Source: Ehretia macrophylla (Eukaryota > Streptophyta > Magnoliopsida > Boraginales > Ehretiaceae). From it: DNA of 64,000 nucleotides. Both the position numbers and the translations under genes were made by a program. The notes under the pieces were generated by a model. The model was given only the letters and a program-made list of their open reading frames with translations. It did no database searches and had not been told where the DNA came from. The stretch is taken from assembly GCA_037974665.1 (NCBI GenBank), contig CM075770.1, positions 65,111,850 through 65,175,849 of the forward strand, written 5' to 3'. Shown piece by piece: positions 35,310 through 46,976 of this stretch (its first letter is position 1; each line of letters opens with the position of its first letter).

Positions 35310-36356
35310 ATTTTGTCCTGCCTGCCGTTTAGGGCAATCCTTGATCTGATACTGATCACTGCCACATCTCATACATCGTCCTGACTTCCTCCAACACTGG
35401 GCCTCGGTATGCCCCTTCTTGTCACAATAAGAATAGCTGACGGATCGAGTAGCAGGTGAACTACTTGTGGATCCGCAGGCGGAAGAGGCTGATGGTGCTT
35501 TCGTCGGGCCGTGGTTATTCACTGGTCTGTTCTGGCTCTGGCCCTGACTATGACTCTGACTCTGAAATTTCCTCTGCTGACCTGGAGGTTGGTATGGTTT
35601 CTTGTTCGGCTGACTCGAACCGGCTCCATCTAGTTTCCTCTTCTCAACTCGAGAGGCAGTAAGAAAGAGAACTGAATAGGTATCGAAGTCATGAGAAGCC
35701 AACTGGTCCTGAATCTCTGGCCTCAATCTAGTCGTAAATTTCCACATCTTCACCTCCGGATTACTAACCATATATTGAGCATAACGGGACAGTCGGTCAA
35801 AACGAGCCTCGTATTGGGCCACTGTCATGTTACCCTGGGTCAAGTGCATGAACTCCTCAATTCGCCTCTGCTTGGAAACTGTAGGTACATATTTCTCCTT
35901 GAATGCCTTAATGAAATTACCCAACAAGCGAGGTGTCGGATCAGTTTCCCACAGCGCCTCTACAGTGTGCCACCAATGCTCAGCATCCCCGTGCAATAGA
36001 AACACAGCAAACTCCACCTTTTCTTCATCAGTATAATCAAGTGGCTTGAAAATCTTCTCGATCTCGGACAGCCAAGCCTCTGCTTTCTCATCATCAGCTT
36101 CCCCGTGGAATTTAGACGGGCGAAAGTCAAGGAACTCCCTCATTCTGCTATGTCTCCCATGGTTACCCTCATTCCTGTTGTTGTTGTTGTTGTTGTTGGC
36201 CTCACGTGCATCTTGACACTCCATCACTCGTGATACACGATCCATGGCATTCGCCATCATATTAAACATAGCTATACCGGGATTAGTTTGATAAGCATCT
36301 CCGGTCTCTTGAGGTTCACCGCTCCTATTAGTAGTACGGGTACTAGGGCCAGCCAT
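35307..36356 (-). pseudogene. gag (capsid/nucleocapsid) of the chromovirus
   Basis: 349 residues. An Asn repeat (about residues 54-60, from a GTT microsatellite at 36178-36198) precedes the retrotransposon gag domain (FRPSKFHGEADDEKAEAW ... LSRYAQYM). A Gln/Ser-rich linker leads to two zinc knuckles. Knuckle 1 should be C-X2-C-X4-H-X4-C, but residue 308 is Tyr (then C311, H316, C321). Knuckle 2 has C328, C331 and C341, but residue 336 is Tyr instead of His. Both codons are TAT, one transition away from Cys or His. The frame ends at the TAG at 35307. Gag forms the particle and packages element RNA (family knowledge); this copy is probably defective. Confidence 0.92.
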
Positions 36357-36598
36357 CTATAGGCACAGATTACGATGCAAAATTTATTGAAATATGACAA
36401 TTAAGAATTTAGTGCATAAGATATGCAACATAATATAGATACAATTCTAGAAACAATTAAGGCATGTTAATCACTTAAACACATAAAACATAGAAGGCAC
36501 ATTTAACATTATCACACAATAACACATAAACAAGTCAGCCTAATTATCTTAGGGCTCTACCCACGGTTCGAGAGTTAAACCTGGCTTAAGCAATCTAA

Positions 36599-36610
36599 GC
36601 TCTGATACCA
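36599..36610 (-). other. Primer-binding site (initiator tRNA-Met type)
   Basis: GCTCTGATACCA on the + strand, TGGTATCAGAGC in element orientation, complementary to the 3' end of plant initiator tRNA-Met. It lies 13 nt inside the 5' LTR; the spacer contains the perfect palindrome TCTTATATAAGA. Confidence 0.92.
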
Positions 36611-36623
36611 TTCTTATATAAGA

Positions 36624-39600
36624 TGTCACGCCCCAACCCGGCCTATAAAGGTTAGACTAGGGTGTGATCTAAACATTCAAGTCACGTCTTGTACTTAACC
36701 ATTCATGAAGATTTAACCCTTAACGTTTTGGCCTAAACGCCAAAATTTTCTGGAAAATCGGTAGCATAACGGCTGTAATTGGGTTATTTGGTTTGGCCTA
36801 ATTCTCTAAACGCCTCAAAATTTTCCAATCTCAATTTCGTTTCCAACTAGGATTACCATTTAACATCAATTGAATTGCCTATTGGTTATTTCGACGTCTC
36901 GTTTGATTTATAACCTAGCATGATTCTATGTCTTATTTGTTTGTTTATCCTCATTATAAAAGTACCTGTTGATCTTAGCTTAATAGCGAGTACATGTTTA
37001 AGGTTTGGATGGTTCATCTTACTTCGCCCTTACCTAATACTTCATAATCCTATTATAGTTACTAGCGATAATAAAAGCAAAACGACCATAGCAGTATCTA
37101 GTGTCTGTCTAGAAATATCAGTACAAACCAAAATTAGACCCCAAATTACAACGGGGGTCTTTTCATTACAACATTAGCAACATGAAAGAAACAATCTTCA
37201 AGTAGAATAGTTTTCACAATTGGCCATAAATCAAGCAAAACACACAGGACAGGCAATCACTCCAAGGAATCGTCGTTAGGCACATCGTCCTCGGGTACCT
37301 GTTCTTGATCTTCTTCACCTGAGATGATAAAAGAGGGTGAGTCCTTATGAACTCAGCGAGGGGGGAACGAGAAATAGGTTTTGAAACTCATTTTCTGGTT
37401 CAATCTTATGAAAACCCTTTTTGCAAGCATGATATGTATCACAAGCAAGTACATAACGTAATATAATAGTAAAGAACAAAATTACCAGACTTTCCTCCCC
37501 GAGGTCCTCTAGGGACCAAGTGAGAGTACTTATACACATAGTAAAATGATACGGTGAGCTTTTGCTCTCAGATCAATTCCAGTATCAGTTGTTGCGGCCG
37601 ACTTCAAATCATCCCCATATCACGCCAAGTGGGTGTACTCCGGATGTACTCCGAAATCCTATGACCCAACTCTCCGAGGAAGTATAGCCCCCAAGCGAGA
37701 GAGGGAATGGGACCATGGTAGTCACGGGTGCACCAGCAAGCCCGATGCTGCCCGGTGTGCATGATCGCTACCATGCCGAAATGAAAGGTTGCAACCTTGT
37801 ATGCAATGCACATTTATGACATTTAATATATCACATTAGGAGGACAACAAAGTAGGTTGCCTCCGGACAGTCATAAGATTGCACATTGACAAGTAAACAA
37901 GCGAGGTACGAGTAGACAGGTAATTTCACTTGAAAAGCATTTGGAGTTATATGAACATTAAACTGACAGCCATGTAACGCACATAAATTAAGCCATATAA
38001 CTCAATTCAAAGTCCACGTAATCAAATATCAAGATTATATAGCATGCAACAACATCTACGTGGGCTCGGATGCAAGAAAAGCCTAGTTGTCAACATGCAA
38101 TGATCAAAATCACATTTAGGACTATAAGGGCAACTATGGGCAGCCTACTAAGCACATAATTCAACACAATATCTAAATGATCAACACTTAACAAGCCTAC
38201 CTAGTCATTAGGGTTTCCATTTCGTGCTTACCCGTGTGATTAAACCCTAAGTCAACTCAAAATCAATCTCAAGCCATGCATCAATTAATTCAAACATTCC
38301 CAAGTACTCAAAACAGTTCACACAACATCCCAAATGTCACAATCCCAAGCAATCAATACCACAAGAGAAGTTACAACAATTTTTCTAAGCATATAACCAA
38401 GTGAAATCCTCACTGCAATAGGCTGTTTTCTCACAATCATTAAGATAAGCAAAAAAAATCCAATTCCAGTGAATAAGATGTCAAATTAAATCTTAAGAAG
38501 TGAAATAAAATCAGAAACAAACCTTGCATCATTTGGAGTTCGGGATCATTAGTTATAGCCGAAACAGTGGGATAGCACAAAACTGTCCAGATTTGTACAC
38601 ATTTCGATAATTGACGTTTTTGATTTCCTTAGGTTCGGTTTTAGCCTTAGGCCATTTCTGACAAAAATGTCCATAACTGAAAAATATAGCAGCACACCAA
38701 ATTTTATGCATTTTTGACATCATTTACTAAGTCAAATCTGGTTCGTTCTTCAAGGTCAGTGCATCTGCCAAAACCTGCTTCATTTTTTCCAGATTTCCAG
38801 ATTTGGACATATTACAAAGATTTTCCATTTTGAGGACCTTAGAGTCAAAATTAGCTTTGGCCTATTTCTTCGAAAAATGTTGAAAACTGGCAAAAATAGT
38901 TACCTAACAATTTTCATGCATTTTCAACATCATTTTCCTAGCCAAACTCACCTCAAAACAACAGGTCAGAGAGCTGTCACATAATCCGACTTCACCTATC
39001 ATCACTTTCAAGACAAAATCTTGCCATGCATGGTTGAAGAAGCTTATGAACAAACATATAACTCAAGTACAGAAGCAAAGACATACATTTAAGAGCATGC
39101 ATGTGGATTTTTGAAGGATTTTCAAAAGGTTTTAGCCCTCACCTTATCAATCAACCAAGAAGATACACAAAACTTGTTGAAGCACAATTTTCTTCTTCTC
39201 CTTTGCCTAGCCGAGATTCCAACTAGATTTTCTCTATTTTTACTAGCTTAGTGACCAAGCTCTTAGTACATGCATGTGGTTAGAACAAGAAGAAAAGATG
39301 TGGAAGCTTAAAAACTCACCTAGGGCCGAAATGAAGACTCTATGTGCTTGCATGCATCTTTTGAGCTAGCTACTTGCTTTCCTTTGCTTGGGCTTGCCTT
39401 GAATGACCATAGGATGATGATGATGAGCTAAGATGGTAAGAAGTTCAGCCAAGGCCGAGAGAGAGAGTAGAATGAGAGGGAGAGAGAGAAGATGAGAGGA
39501 AAATGAGTGAAATGAAAAAAAAACAAAGGCCTTGAAGTTTGATGAAGTATGTTCGGCCTTGGGCAGCCCAATTTCAACCTTTTTGTGTCTTCAAGGAGTA

Positions 39601-40210
39601 TTTTGAAATTCCTAGCATGGGCAAGGAATGTTTGGTCGAGTAGGGTGGGGTTTTGAGGAGATTTTTGAGCAATTTTTTATGCATTTGTGTCATAGAATGT
39701 CATAGTTTGTATAAGAATTAAGTTGAATTTGAACAAGCAAGCACAAATGCCACATAGTGGTCGGCCAAAGCATGTAAAAATGCTGAATTTTGTCATCTTT
39801 TGTGCATTGTTTATTTGTGTGTTGAAAGTGCAAAAAGAATAAGGAATAAAGAATAAAGAATGCTTAGTGTTTAGTGAAATTTTGTCTTCTAGTGAGTTGA
39901 ATTAGTAATTTAATATTGATAGTGGAGTTTGTAGGATTATTTGATAGTCTAGTGCTTTGTGTAAGATGCTTTCTTGATTAGCGTGAAGGCACGCTTTCGT
40001 AGGTCTAGGGCACGCACTACGACGTAGGACACGAACTACTAGACGAACGCACGTTTTTTTAGTAAATGCACGCAACCCTAAATGAATGCACGTAATTCTA
40101 TGCATGGCACACAAAATGAACACAATTCTTAAACCTAGGTCAAGGCACGCAAATCTAGATTAGGGAACACAAAACGAAGTATCGCACGCAAATCAAGGTC
40201 GAGCCTCACA
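36624..40210 (-). repeat. 5' LTR of the chromovirus (right on the + strand)
   Basis: 3587 bp, TGTCACGCCCC to GAGCCTCACA on the + strand. Same length as the other LTR and alignable throughout. Differences are mostly transitions plus a few short changes (for example TTGATTTCC at 38619 against TTGAGGTCC). The element promoter would lie here; I did not pin down a TATA box. Confidence 0.95.
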
Positions 40211-40215
40211 GATCC
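40211..40215. repeat. Target-site duplication GATCC, right
   Basis: Follows the LTR terminus CTCACA and repeats the GATCC at 28209-28213. Confidence 0.96.
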
Positions 40216-40298
40216 CATCAGAACTCTGAAGTTAAGCGTGCTTGGGCAAGGTAGTACTAGGATGGGTGACCCCCGGGGAATTCCTCGTGTTTCACCCC
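40211..40298 (+). pseudogene. 5S rRNA: 5S rRNA gene copy 38, 3' part
   Basis: Nt 31-119, beginning in the duplicated GATCC. Changes: C47T, G68A, one base lost near 70, T96G, G102T and G113T. It has A and C boxes but no natural 5' end, since the retroelement LTR precedes it. Confidence 0.95.
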
Positions 40299-40856
40299 CC
40301 TTTTCAATTTTTTTTCCTTCGGTTAGGGTTGACAAGATAATTTATCCACCACATTTCTATTATCGAATCCCACGGCAACTTGGGCAAGACAACTTCGCTT
40401 CACGTGGAGGCTAGGCCAGCAAACCGAGGGCGTAGGGCTTGTGACCAGATCTCCGTCGCTCCAGTGCCCATAACTTTTGATCCGTAAGGAGTTACGCGGC
40501 GCACAGCATACCGTTGCAAAGCACTCCGAGAGCTCTACGACGGGGGCAGCTAGCTTGCTCGCTGTGCCATTTTTGGAGCCTAAAATCAAACGTTTTCATT
40601 AGTTTTGGGCCACTTTTTTGTTTTTTCTCTGTTTTTTATTCCCGGATCGTATGTCCTGTGCTGTTAAAAGGACGACAACCTTACTCGTGGGACATTAGAG
40701 GGCCCTAAAATGCGTCGATATCACGTCATGCGAGGATGCTGCGTTGTTGAAACGGATGAGTTGTCGTTAAGCCCATTAGGCCTTCTGAATGAGCCATCTC
40801 TATAGGCTGGGATTGTGAACCGTTAACACATAAAGGAATTGTACCCTAAACATGAC

Positions 40857-40975
40857 AGGTGCGATCATACTAGCACTAATGCACTGGATCCCATCAGAAC
40901 TCCGAAGTTAAACGTGCTTGGGCGAGAGTAGTACTAGGATGGGTGACCCCTTGGGAAGTCCTCGTGTTGCACCCC
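40857..40975 (+). rRNA. 5S rRNA: 5S rRNA gene copy 39
   Basis: 119 nt with G1A, C15T, C29T, G56A (A box) and C95T. Confidence 0.92.
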
Positions 40976-41533
40976 CCTTTTCAATTTTTTTTGCTCCGGT
41001 TTGGGTTGCCAAGATACTTTATCCACCACATTTCTATTATCGAATCCCACGGCACCTTGGGCAAGACAACTTCACTTCACGTGGAGGCTGGGCCAGAAAA
41101 CTGAGGGCATAGGGCTTGTGACCAGGTCTCCTTCGCTCCGATGCCCATAACTTTTGATCTGTAAGAAGTTACGCGGTGCAGAGCATACCGTTGCAAAGCT
41201 CTACAAGAGCTTTACAACGGGGGCAGCTAGCTTGCTCGCTGTGCCCTTTTTGGAGCCCAAAATCAAATGTTTTCATCAGTTTCGGGCCACTTTTCTATTT
41301 TTGCTCTATTTTTCCGTCCCGAATCGTACGTCGTGAGCTGTTAAAAGGACGACAACCTTACTCGCGGGACATTAGAGGGCCCTACAATGCGTCGATATCA
41401 CGTCTTGCGAGGATGCTGTGTTGTTGAAGCAGATGGGTTGTCGTTAAGCCCATTGGGCCTTCTGAATGAGCCATCTCTCTAGGCTGGGACTGTTAACCGT
41501 TAACACATAAAGGAATTGTGCCCTCAACATGAC

Positions 41534-41652
41534 GGGTGTGATCATGCCAGCACTAATGCACCGGATCCCATCAGAACTCCGAAGTTAAGCGTGCTTGGGC
41601 AAGAGTAGTACTAGGATGGGTGACCCCCTGGGAAGTCCTCCTGTTGCACCCC
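41534..41652 (+). rRNA. 5S rRNA: 5S rRNA gene copy 40
   Basis: 119 nt with C6T, A13G, G68A and G108C. A and C boxes match consensus. Confidence 0.92.
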
Positions 41653-42211
41653 CCTTTTCAATTTTTTTTCCTCCGGATAGGGATGCCAAGAAAATTTATC
41701 CACCACATTTCTATTATCGAATGCCACGGCCCCTTGAGCAAGACAACTTCGCTTCAAGTGGAGGCTGGGCCAGCAAACCGAGGGCATAGGGCTTGCGACC
41801 AGGTCTCCTTCGCTCCGGTGCGGATACCTTTTGATCCGTAAGGAGTTACGCGGCGCACAATATATCGTTGCAAAGTTCTCCGAGAGTTCTACGATGGGGG
41901 AAGCCAGCTTGCTTACTGTGCCCGTTTTTGGAGCCCAAAATCGAATGATTTCATCAGTTTCGGGCCACTTTTCTTATTAAGCTCTATTTTTCCGTCTCGG
42001 ATCGTACGTCGTGAGCTGTTAAAAGGACGACAACCTTACTCACGGGACATTAGAGGGCCCTACAACGCGTCGATATCACGTCTTGCGAGGATGCTACGTT
42101 GTTGAAGCGGATGGGTTGTCGTTAAGCCCTTTGGGCCTTCTGAATGGGCCATATCTCTAGGCTGGGACTGTTAACCGTTAACACATAAAGGAATTGTGCC
42201 CTCAACATGAC

Positions 42212-42330
42212 GGGTGCGATAATACCAGCACTAATGTACCGGATCCCATCAGAACTCCGAAGTTAAGCGTGCTTGGGTGAGAGTACCACTAGGCTGGGTG
42301 ACCCCCTGGGAATTCCTCGTGTTGCACCCC
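42212..42330 (+). rRNA. 5S rRNA: 5S rRNA gene copy 41
   Basis: 119 nt with C10A, C26T, C67T, G75C, T76C, A83C and G102T. Confidence 0.9.
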
Positions 42331-42888
42331 CATTTTCAATTTTTTTTGCTCCGGTAATGGTTGCCAAGAGACTTTATGCACCACATTTCTATTATCGAAT
42401 CCCACGGCACCTTGGGCAAGATAACTTTGCTTCACATGGAGGCTGGGCCAGCAAACCAAGGGCATGGGGCTTGTGAGCAGCTCTCCTTCGCTCCGGTGCC
42501 CATAACTTTTGATCCGTAAGGAGTTACGCGGCGCACAGCATACCGTTGCAAAGCTCTACGAGAGCTCTACGACGGGGGCAGTTAGCTTGCTAGCTGTGCC
42601 CTTTTCGGAGCTGAAAATCGAACGTTTTCATCAGTTTCGGACAACTTTACTATTTTTGCTCTGTTTTTCCGTCCCGGACCGTACGTTGTGAACTATTAAA
42701 AGAACGAAAACCTTACTCGCGGGACGTTAGAGGTCCCTACAACGCGTCGATATCACGTCTTGCGAGGATGCTGCGTTGTTGAAGCGGATGGGTTGTCATT
42801 AAGCCCATTGGGCCTTCTAAATGAGCCATCTTTCAAGGCTGGGACTGTGAACCGTTAACACATAAAGGAATTGTGCCCTCAACATGAC

Positions 42889-43007
42889 GGGTGCGATCAT
42901 ACTAGCACTAATGCACCGGATCCCATCAGAACGACAACGTTAAGCGTGCTTGGGCGAGAGTAGTACTAGGATGGGTGACCCCCTAGGAAGTCCTCGTGTT
43001 GTACCCC
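42889..43007 (+). rRNA. 5S rRNA: 5S rRNA gene copy 42
   Basis: 119 nt with C15T, a cluster T45G/C46A/G48A/A50C just before the A box, G97A and C114T. Confidence 0.9.
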
Positions 43008-43566
43008 CCTTTTCAATTTTTTTTGCTCCGGTTAGGGTTGCCAAGATACTTTATCCACCATATTTCTATTATCGAATCCCACAGCACCTTGGGCAAGACA
43101 ACTTCGCTTAACGTGGAGGCTGGGCCAGCAAACCGAGGGCGTAGGGCTTGTGACCAAGTCTCTTTCGCTCTAGTGCCCATAACTTTTGATTCGTAAGGAG
43201 TTACGCGGCGCAAAGCATACCGTTGCAAAGCTCTCCAAGAGCTCTACGACGGGGGCAGCCAGCTTGCTCGCTGTGCCCCCTTTTGGAGTCCAAAATCGAA
43301 CGTTTTCATCAGTTTCGGGCCACTTTTCTTATTAAGCTCTTTTTTTCCTTAACGAATCGTACATCGTGAGCTGTTAAAACGACGACAACCTTACTCGCGG
43401 GACATTAGAGAGACCTATAACGCGTCGATATCACATCTTGCGAGGATGCAGCATTGTTGAAGCGGATGGGCTGTCGTTAAGCCCATTGGGCCTTCTGAAT
43501 GGGCCATCTCTTTAGGCTGGGACTGTGAACCGTTAACACATAAAGGAATTGTGCCCTCAACATGAC

Positions 43567-43685
43567 GGGTGCAATCAAAGCAGCACTAATTCAATGGATC
43601 CTATTAGAACTCTGAAGTTAAGCGTGCTTGGGCGAGAGTAGTACTAAGATGGGTGACCCCATGGGAAGTCCTCGTGTTGCACCCC
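43567..43685 (+). rRNA. 5S rRNA: 5S rRNA gene copy 43
   Basis: 119 nt. The 5' third is diverged (G7A, T12A, C14G, G25T, C28A, C29T, C36T, C39T, C47T); also G81A and C95A. The A box is intact. Confidence 0.88.
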
Positions 43686-44242
43686 CACTTTCAATTTTTT
43701 TTCCTCCAGTTAGGGTTGCCAAGATACTTTATCCACCACATTTCTATTATCGAATCCCACGGCACCTTGGGCAAGACAACAACGTTTCACGTGGAGGCTG
43801 GGCTAGCAAACCGAGGGCGTAGGGCATGTGACCAGGTCTCCTTCGCTCCGGTGCCCATAACTTTTGATCCGTAAGGAGTTACGCGGCGCATAGCATTCCG
43901 TTGCAAAGCTCTCCAAGAGCTTTACATCGGAGACAGCTAGCTTGCTCACTGTGCCCTTTTTGGTGCCCAAAATCGAACGTTTTCATGAATTTCGGGCCAC
44001 TTTTCTATTTTTTCTCTGTTTTTCCGTCTCGGATCGTACGTCGTGAGCTGTTAAAAGGATGACAACCTTACTCGCGGGACATTAGAGGGCCCTACAACGT
44101 GTCGATATCACGTCTTGTAAGGATGCTGCGTTGTTGAAGTGGATAGTTGTCGTTAAGCCCATTGGGCCTTCTGAATAAGCCATCTCTCTAGGCTGGCACT
44201 ATGAACCGTTAACAAACATAGGAATTGTGCCCTCAACATGAC

Positions 44243-44361
44243 GGGTGCGATCATAACAGCACTAATGCACCGGATCCCATCAGAACTCCGATGTTAAGCG
44301 TGCTTGGGTAAGAGTTGTACTAGGATGGGTGACCCCCTTGGGAGTCCTCGTGTTGCAACCC
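44243..44361 (+). rRNA. 5S rRNA: 5S rRNA gene copy 44
   Basis: 119 nt with C14A, A50T, C67T, G68A, A74T, G97T, A100G and C116A. Confidence 0.9.
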
Positions 44362-44919
44362 CTTTTCAATTTTTTTTGCTTCGGTTAGGGTTACCAAGAT
44401 ACTTTATCCACCACATTTCTATTATCGAATCCGACGGCACCTTGGGCAAGACAACTTCGCTTCACATGGAGGCTGGGCCAGCAAACTAAGGGCGTAGGGC
44501 TTGTAACCAGGTCTCTTTCGCTCTGGTGCCCATAACTTTTGATTCGTAAGGAGTTACGTGTCGCACAACATACCGTTGCAAAGCTCTCCAAGAGCTGTAT
44601 GACGGGGGCAGCTAGCTTGCCCTCTGTGCCCTTTTTGGAGCCCAAAATTGAACGTTTTCATGAATTTTGGGCCACTTTTCTATTTTTGCACTGTTTTTTC
44701 CGTCCTGTATCGTACGTCGTGAGCTGTTAAAAGGACGACAACCTTACTCGTGGGACATTAGAGTGCCCTACAACTCGTCAATATCACGTCTTCCGAGGAT
44801 GCTGAGTTGTTGAAGCGGATGGGTTGTCGTTAAGCCCATTGGGCCTTCTGAATGAGCCATCTCTCTAGGCTGGGACTGTGAACCGTTAACACATAAAGGA
44901 AAAGTGCCCTCAACAATAC

Positions 44920-45038
44920 GGGTGCTATCATACCAGCACTAATGCACCGGATCCTATCGAAACTCTGAACTTAAGCGTGCTTGGGCGAGAGTAGTACTAG
45001 GATGGGTGACCCCCTAGGAAGTCCTCTTGTTGCACCCC
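44920..45038 (+). rRNA. 5S rRNA: 5S rRNA gene copy 45
   Basis: 119 nt with G7T, C36T, A40G, G41A, C47T, G51C (A box), G97A and G108T. Confidence 0.9.
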
Positions 45039-45596
45039 CTTTTCAATTTTTTTTGCTCCGGTTAGGGTTGCCAAGATACTTTATCCACCACATTTCTATT
45101 ATCGAATCTCACGGCACCTTGGGCAAGACAACTTCGCTTCACGTGGAGGCTGGGCCAGCAAACCGAGGGCGTAGGGCTTGTGACCAGGTCTCCTTCGCTC
45201 CAGTGCCCATAACTTTTGATCCGTAAGGAAGTTATGAGGCGCACAGCATACCGTTACAAAGCTCTCCGAGAGCTCTACGACGGGGGCAGCTAGCTTGCTT
45301 GCTATGCCCTTTTTGGAGCCCAAAATCGAACGTTTTCATCAGTTTCAGGCCACTTTTCTATCTTTGCTATGTTTTTCCATCTCGGATCATACATCGTGAG
45401 CTGTTAAAAGGACGACAACCTTACTTGGGGGACATTAGAGGGCACTACAATGCGTCGATATCACGTCTTGCGAGGATGCTGCGTTTTTGAAGTGGATGGG
45501 TTGTCGTTACGCCAATTGGGCCTTCTGAATGGGCCATCTCTTGGGACTGGGACTGTGAACCGTCAACATATAAGTGATTTGTGTCCTCAACATGAC

Positions 45597-45714
45597 AGGT
45601 GCGATCATACCATTACTAATGCACTAGATCCCATCAGAACTCTGAAGTTAAGCGTGCTTGGGCGAGAGTAGTACTAGGATGGGCGACCCCAGGGAAGTCC
45701 TCATGTTGCACCCC
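45597..45714 (+). rRNA. 5S rRNA: 5S rRNA gene copy 46 (118 nt)
   Basis: G1A, G17T, C18T, C29T, G30A, C47T, T88C, a one-base loss near 95 and G108A. Its spacer carries a 33-bp internal duplication. Confidence 0.89.
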
Positions 45715-45947
45715 CCTAATCAATTTTTTTTGCTCCGGTTAGGGTTGACAAGATACTTTATCCACCGCATTTCTATTATCGAATCTCACGGCACTTTGGG
45801 CAAGACAACTTCGCTTCACGTGGAGACTGGGCCAGCAAACCGAGGGTGTAGGGCTTGTGACCAGGTCTCCTTCGCTCCGGTACCCATAACTTTTGATCCG
45901 TAAGGAGTTACGCGGTGCAAAGCTCTCCGAGAGCTCTACGACGTGGT

Positions 45948-46013
45948 CAGCCAGCTTGCTCACTGTGCCCATTTTTGGAGCAGCCAATTTGCTCGCTTTG
46001 CCCTTTTTGGGCA
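45948..46013 (+). repeat. 33-bp tandem duplication in spacer of copy 46
   Basis: CAGCCAGCTTGCTCACTGTG... at 45948-45980 is followed by a diverged second copy, CAGCCAATTTGCTCGCTTTG..., at 45981-46013. The same unit lacks about 13 bp just upstream (CGGTGCAAAGC joins where ACAGCATACCGTT normally lies). Confidence 0.85.
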
Positions 46014-46289
46014 ACCAAATCAAACGTTTTCATCAGTTCCGGGCCACTTTTCTTATTAAGCTTTTTTTTCCTTAACCGATCGTACGTCGTGAGCTGTTAA
46101 ATGGATGACAACCTTACTCGCGGGATATTAGAGGGCACTACAACGTGTCGATATCACGTCTTGCGAGGATGCTGCGTTGTTGAAGCGGATGGGTTGTCGT
46201 TAAGCCCATTGGGCCTTCTGAATGGGCCTTATCTCTAGACTGGGGCTGTGAACCGTTAACAAATAAAAGAATTGTGCCCTCAACATGAC

Positions 46290-46408
46290 GGGTGCGATCA
46301 TACCAGCACCAATGCACTGGATCCCATCAGAACTCTGAAGTTAAGCGTGCTTGGGCGAGAGTAGTACTAGGATGGGTGACCCCATGGGAAGTCCTCGTGT
46401 TGCACCCC
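46290..46408 (+). rRNA. 5S rRNA: 5S rRNA gene copy 47
   Basis: 119 nt with T21C, C29T, C47T and C95A, the same set as copy 48. Confidence 0.92.
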
Positions 46409-46641
46409 CCTTTTCAATTTTTTTTGCTCCGGTTAGGGTTGACAAGATACTTTATCCACTGCATTTCAATTATCGAATCCCACGGCACTTTGGGCACGAC
46501 AACTTCGCTTCACGTGGAGACTGGGCCAGCAAACCGAGGGTGTAGGGCTTGTGACCAGGTCTCCTTCCCTCCGGTACCCATAACTTTTGATCCGTAAGGA
46601 GTTACGCGGTGCAAAGCTCTCTGAGAGCTCTACCACGTGGT

Positions 46642-46707
46642 CAGCCAGCTTGCTCACTGTGCCCATTTTTGGAGCAGCCAATTTGCTCGGTTTGCCCTTT
46701 TTGGGCA
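46642..46707 (+). repeat. 33-bp tandem duplication in spacer of copy 47
   Basis: Same duplication and the same 13-bp upstream loss as in the preceding unit (45948-46013). This unit has also lost GAGCTGTTAAAA near 46785, which accounts for its length of 687 bp. Confidence 0.85.
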
Positions 46708-46976
46708 ACAAAATCAAACATTTTCATTAGTTTCGGGCCACTTTTCTTATTAAGCTCTTTTTTTCCTTAGCCGATCGTACGTCATGAATGGACGACAACC
46801 ATACTCGCGGGACATTAGAGGGCACTACAATGTGTCGATATCACATTTTGCGAGGATGCTGCGTTGTTGAAGCGGATGGGTTATCGTTAAGCCCATTGGG
46901 CCTTCTGAATGGGCCTTATCTCTAGACTGGGGCTGTGAACCGTTAACAAATAAAAGAATTGTGCCCTCAACATGAC

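Larger units (their letters stand above)
28214..40210 (-). mobile_element. Ty3/Gypsy chromovirus (Tekay/Del-like), full length, decayed
   Basis: An 11,997-bp LTR retrotransposon on the - strand, inserted at nt 35/36 of 5S copy 38. Order in its own direction: 5' LTR (36624-40210), PBS matching initiator tRNA-Met (36599-36610), gag, protease, reverse transcriptase, RNase H, integrase, chromodomain, polypurine tract (31801-31813), 3' LTR (28214-31800). The LTRs are long and equal in length, and differ at several per cent by eye (over ten differences in the first 180 bp, far fewer elsewhere), so the insertion is not very recent. Domain order and a C-terminal chromodomain define a chromovirus; long LTRs and the RILD/VKVLW type of chromodomain suggest the Tekay/Del clade (inference). 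It is not autonomous: there is a stop between gag and pol and two pol frameshifts. Confidence 0.96.

Noticed and set aside
32106-36036. + strand open frames across the gag/pol region
   Set aside because: They are shadows of the - strand coding sequence with no domain of their own.
28214-40210. Short open frames inside the LTRs (for example 28510-28734, 29194-29403, 37604-37813)
   Set aside because: Short, without known domains, and not maintained in all three LTR copies.
28214-40210. Endogenous pararetrovirus or envelope-bearing retrovirus
   Set aside because: The domain order ends in integrase plus chromodomain, there is no movement-protein or envelope frame, and integrated LTRs are present.
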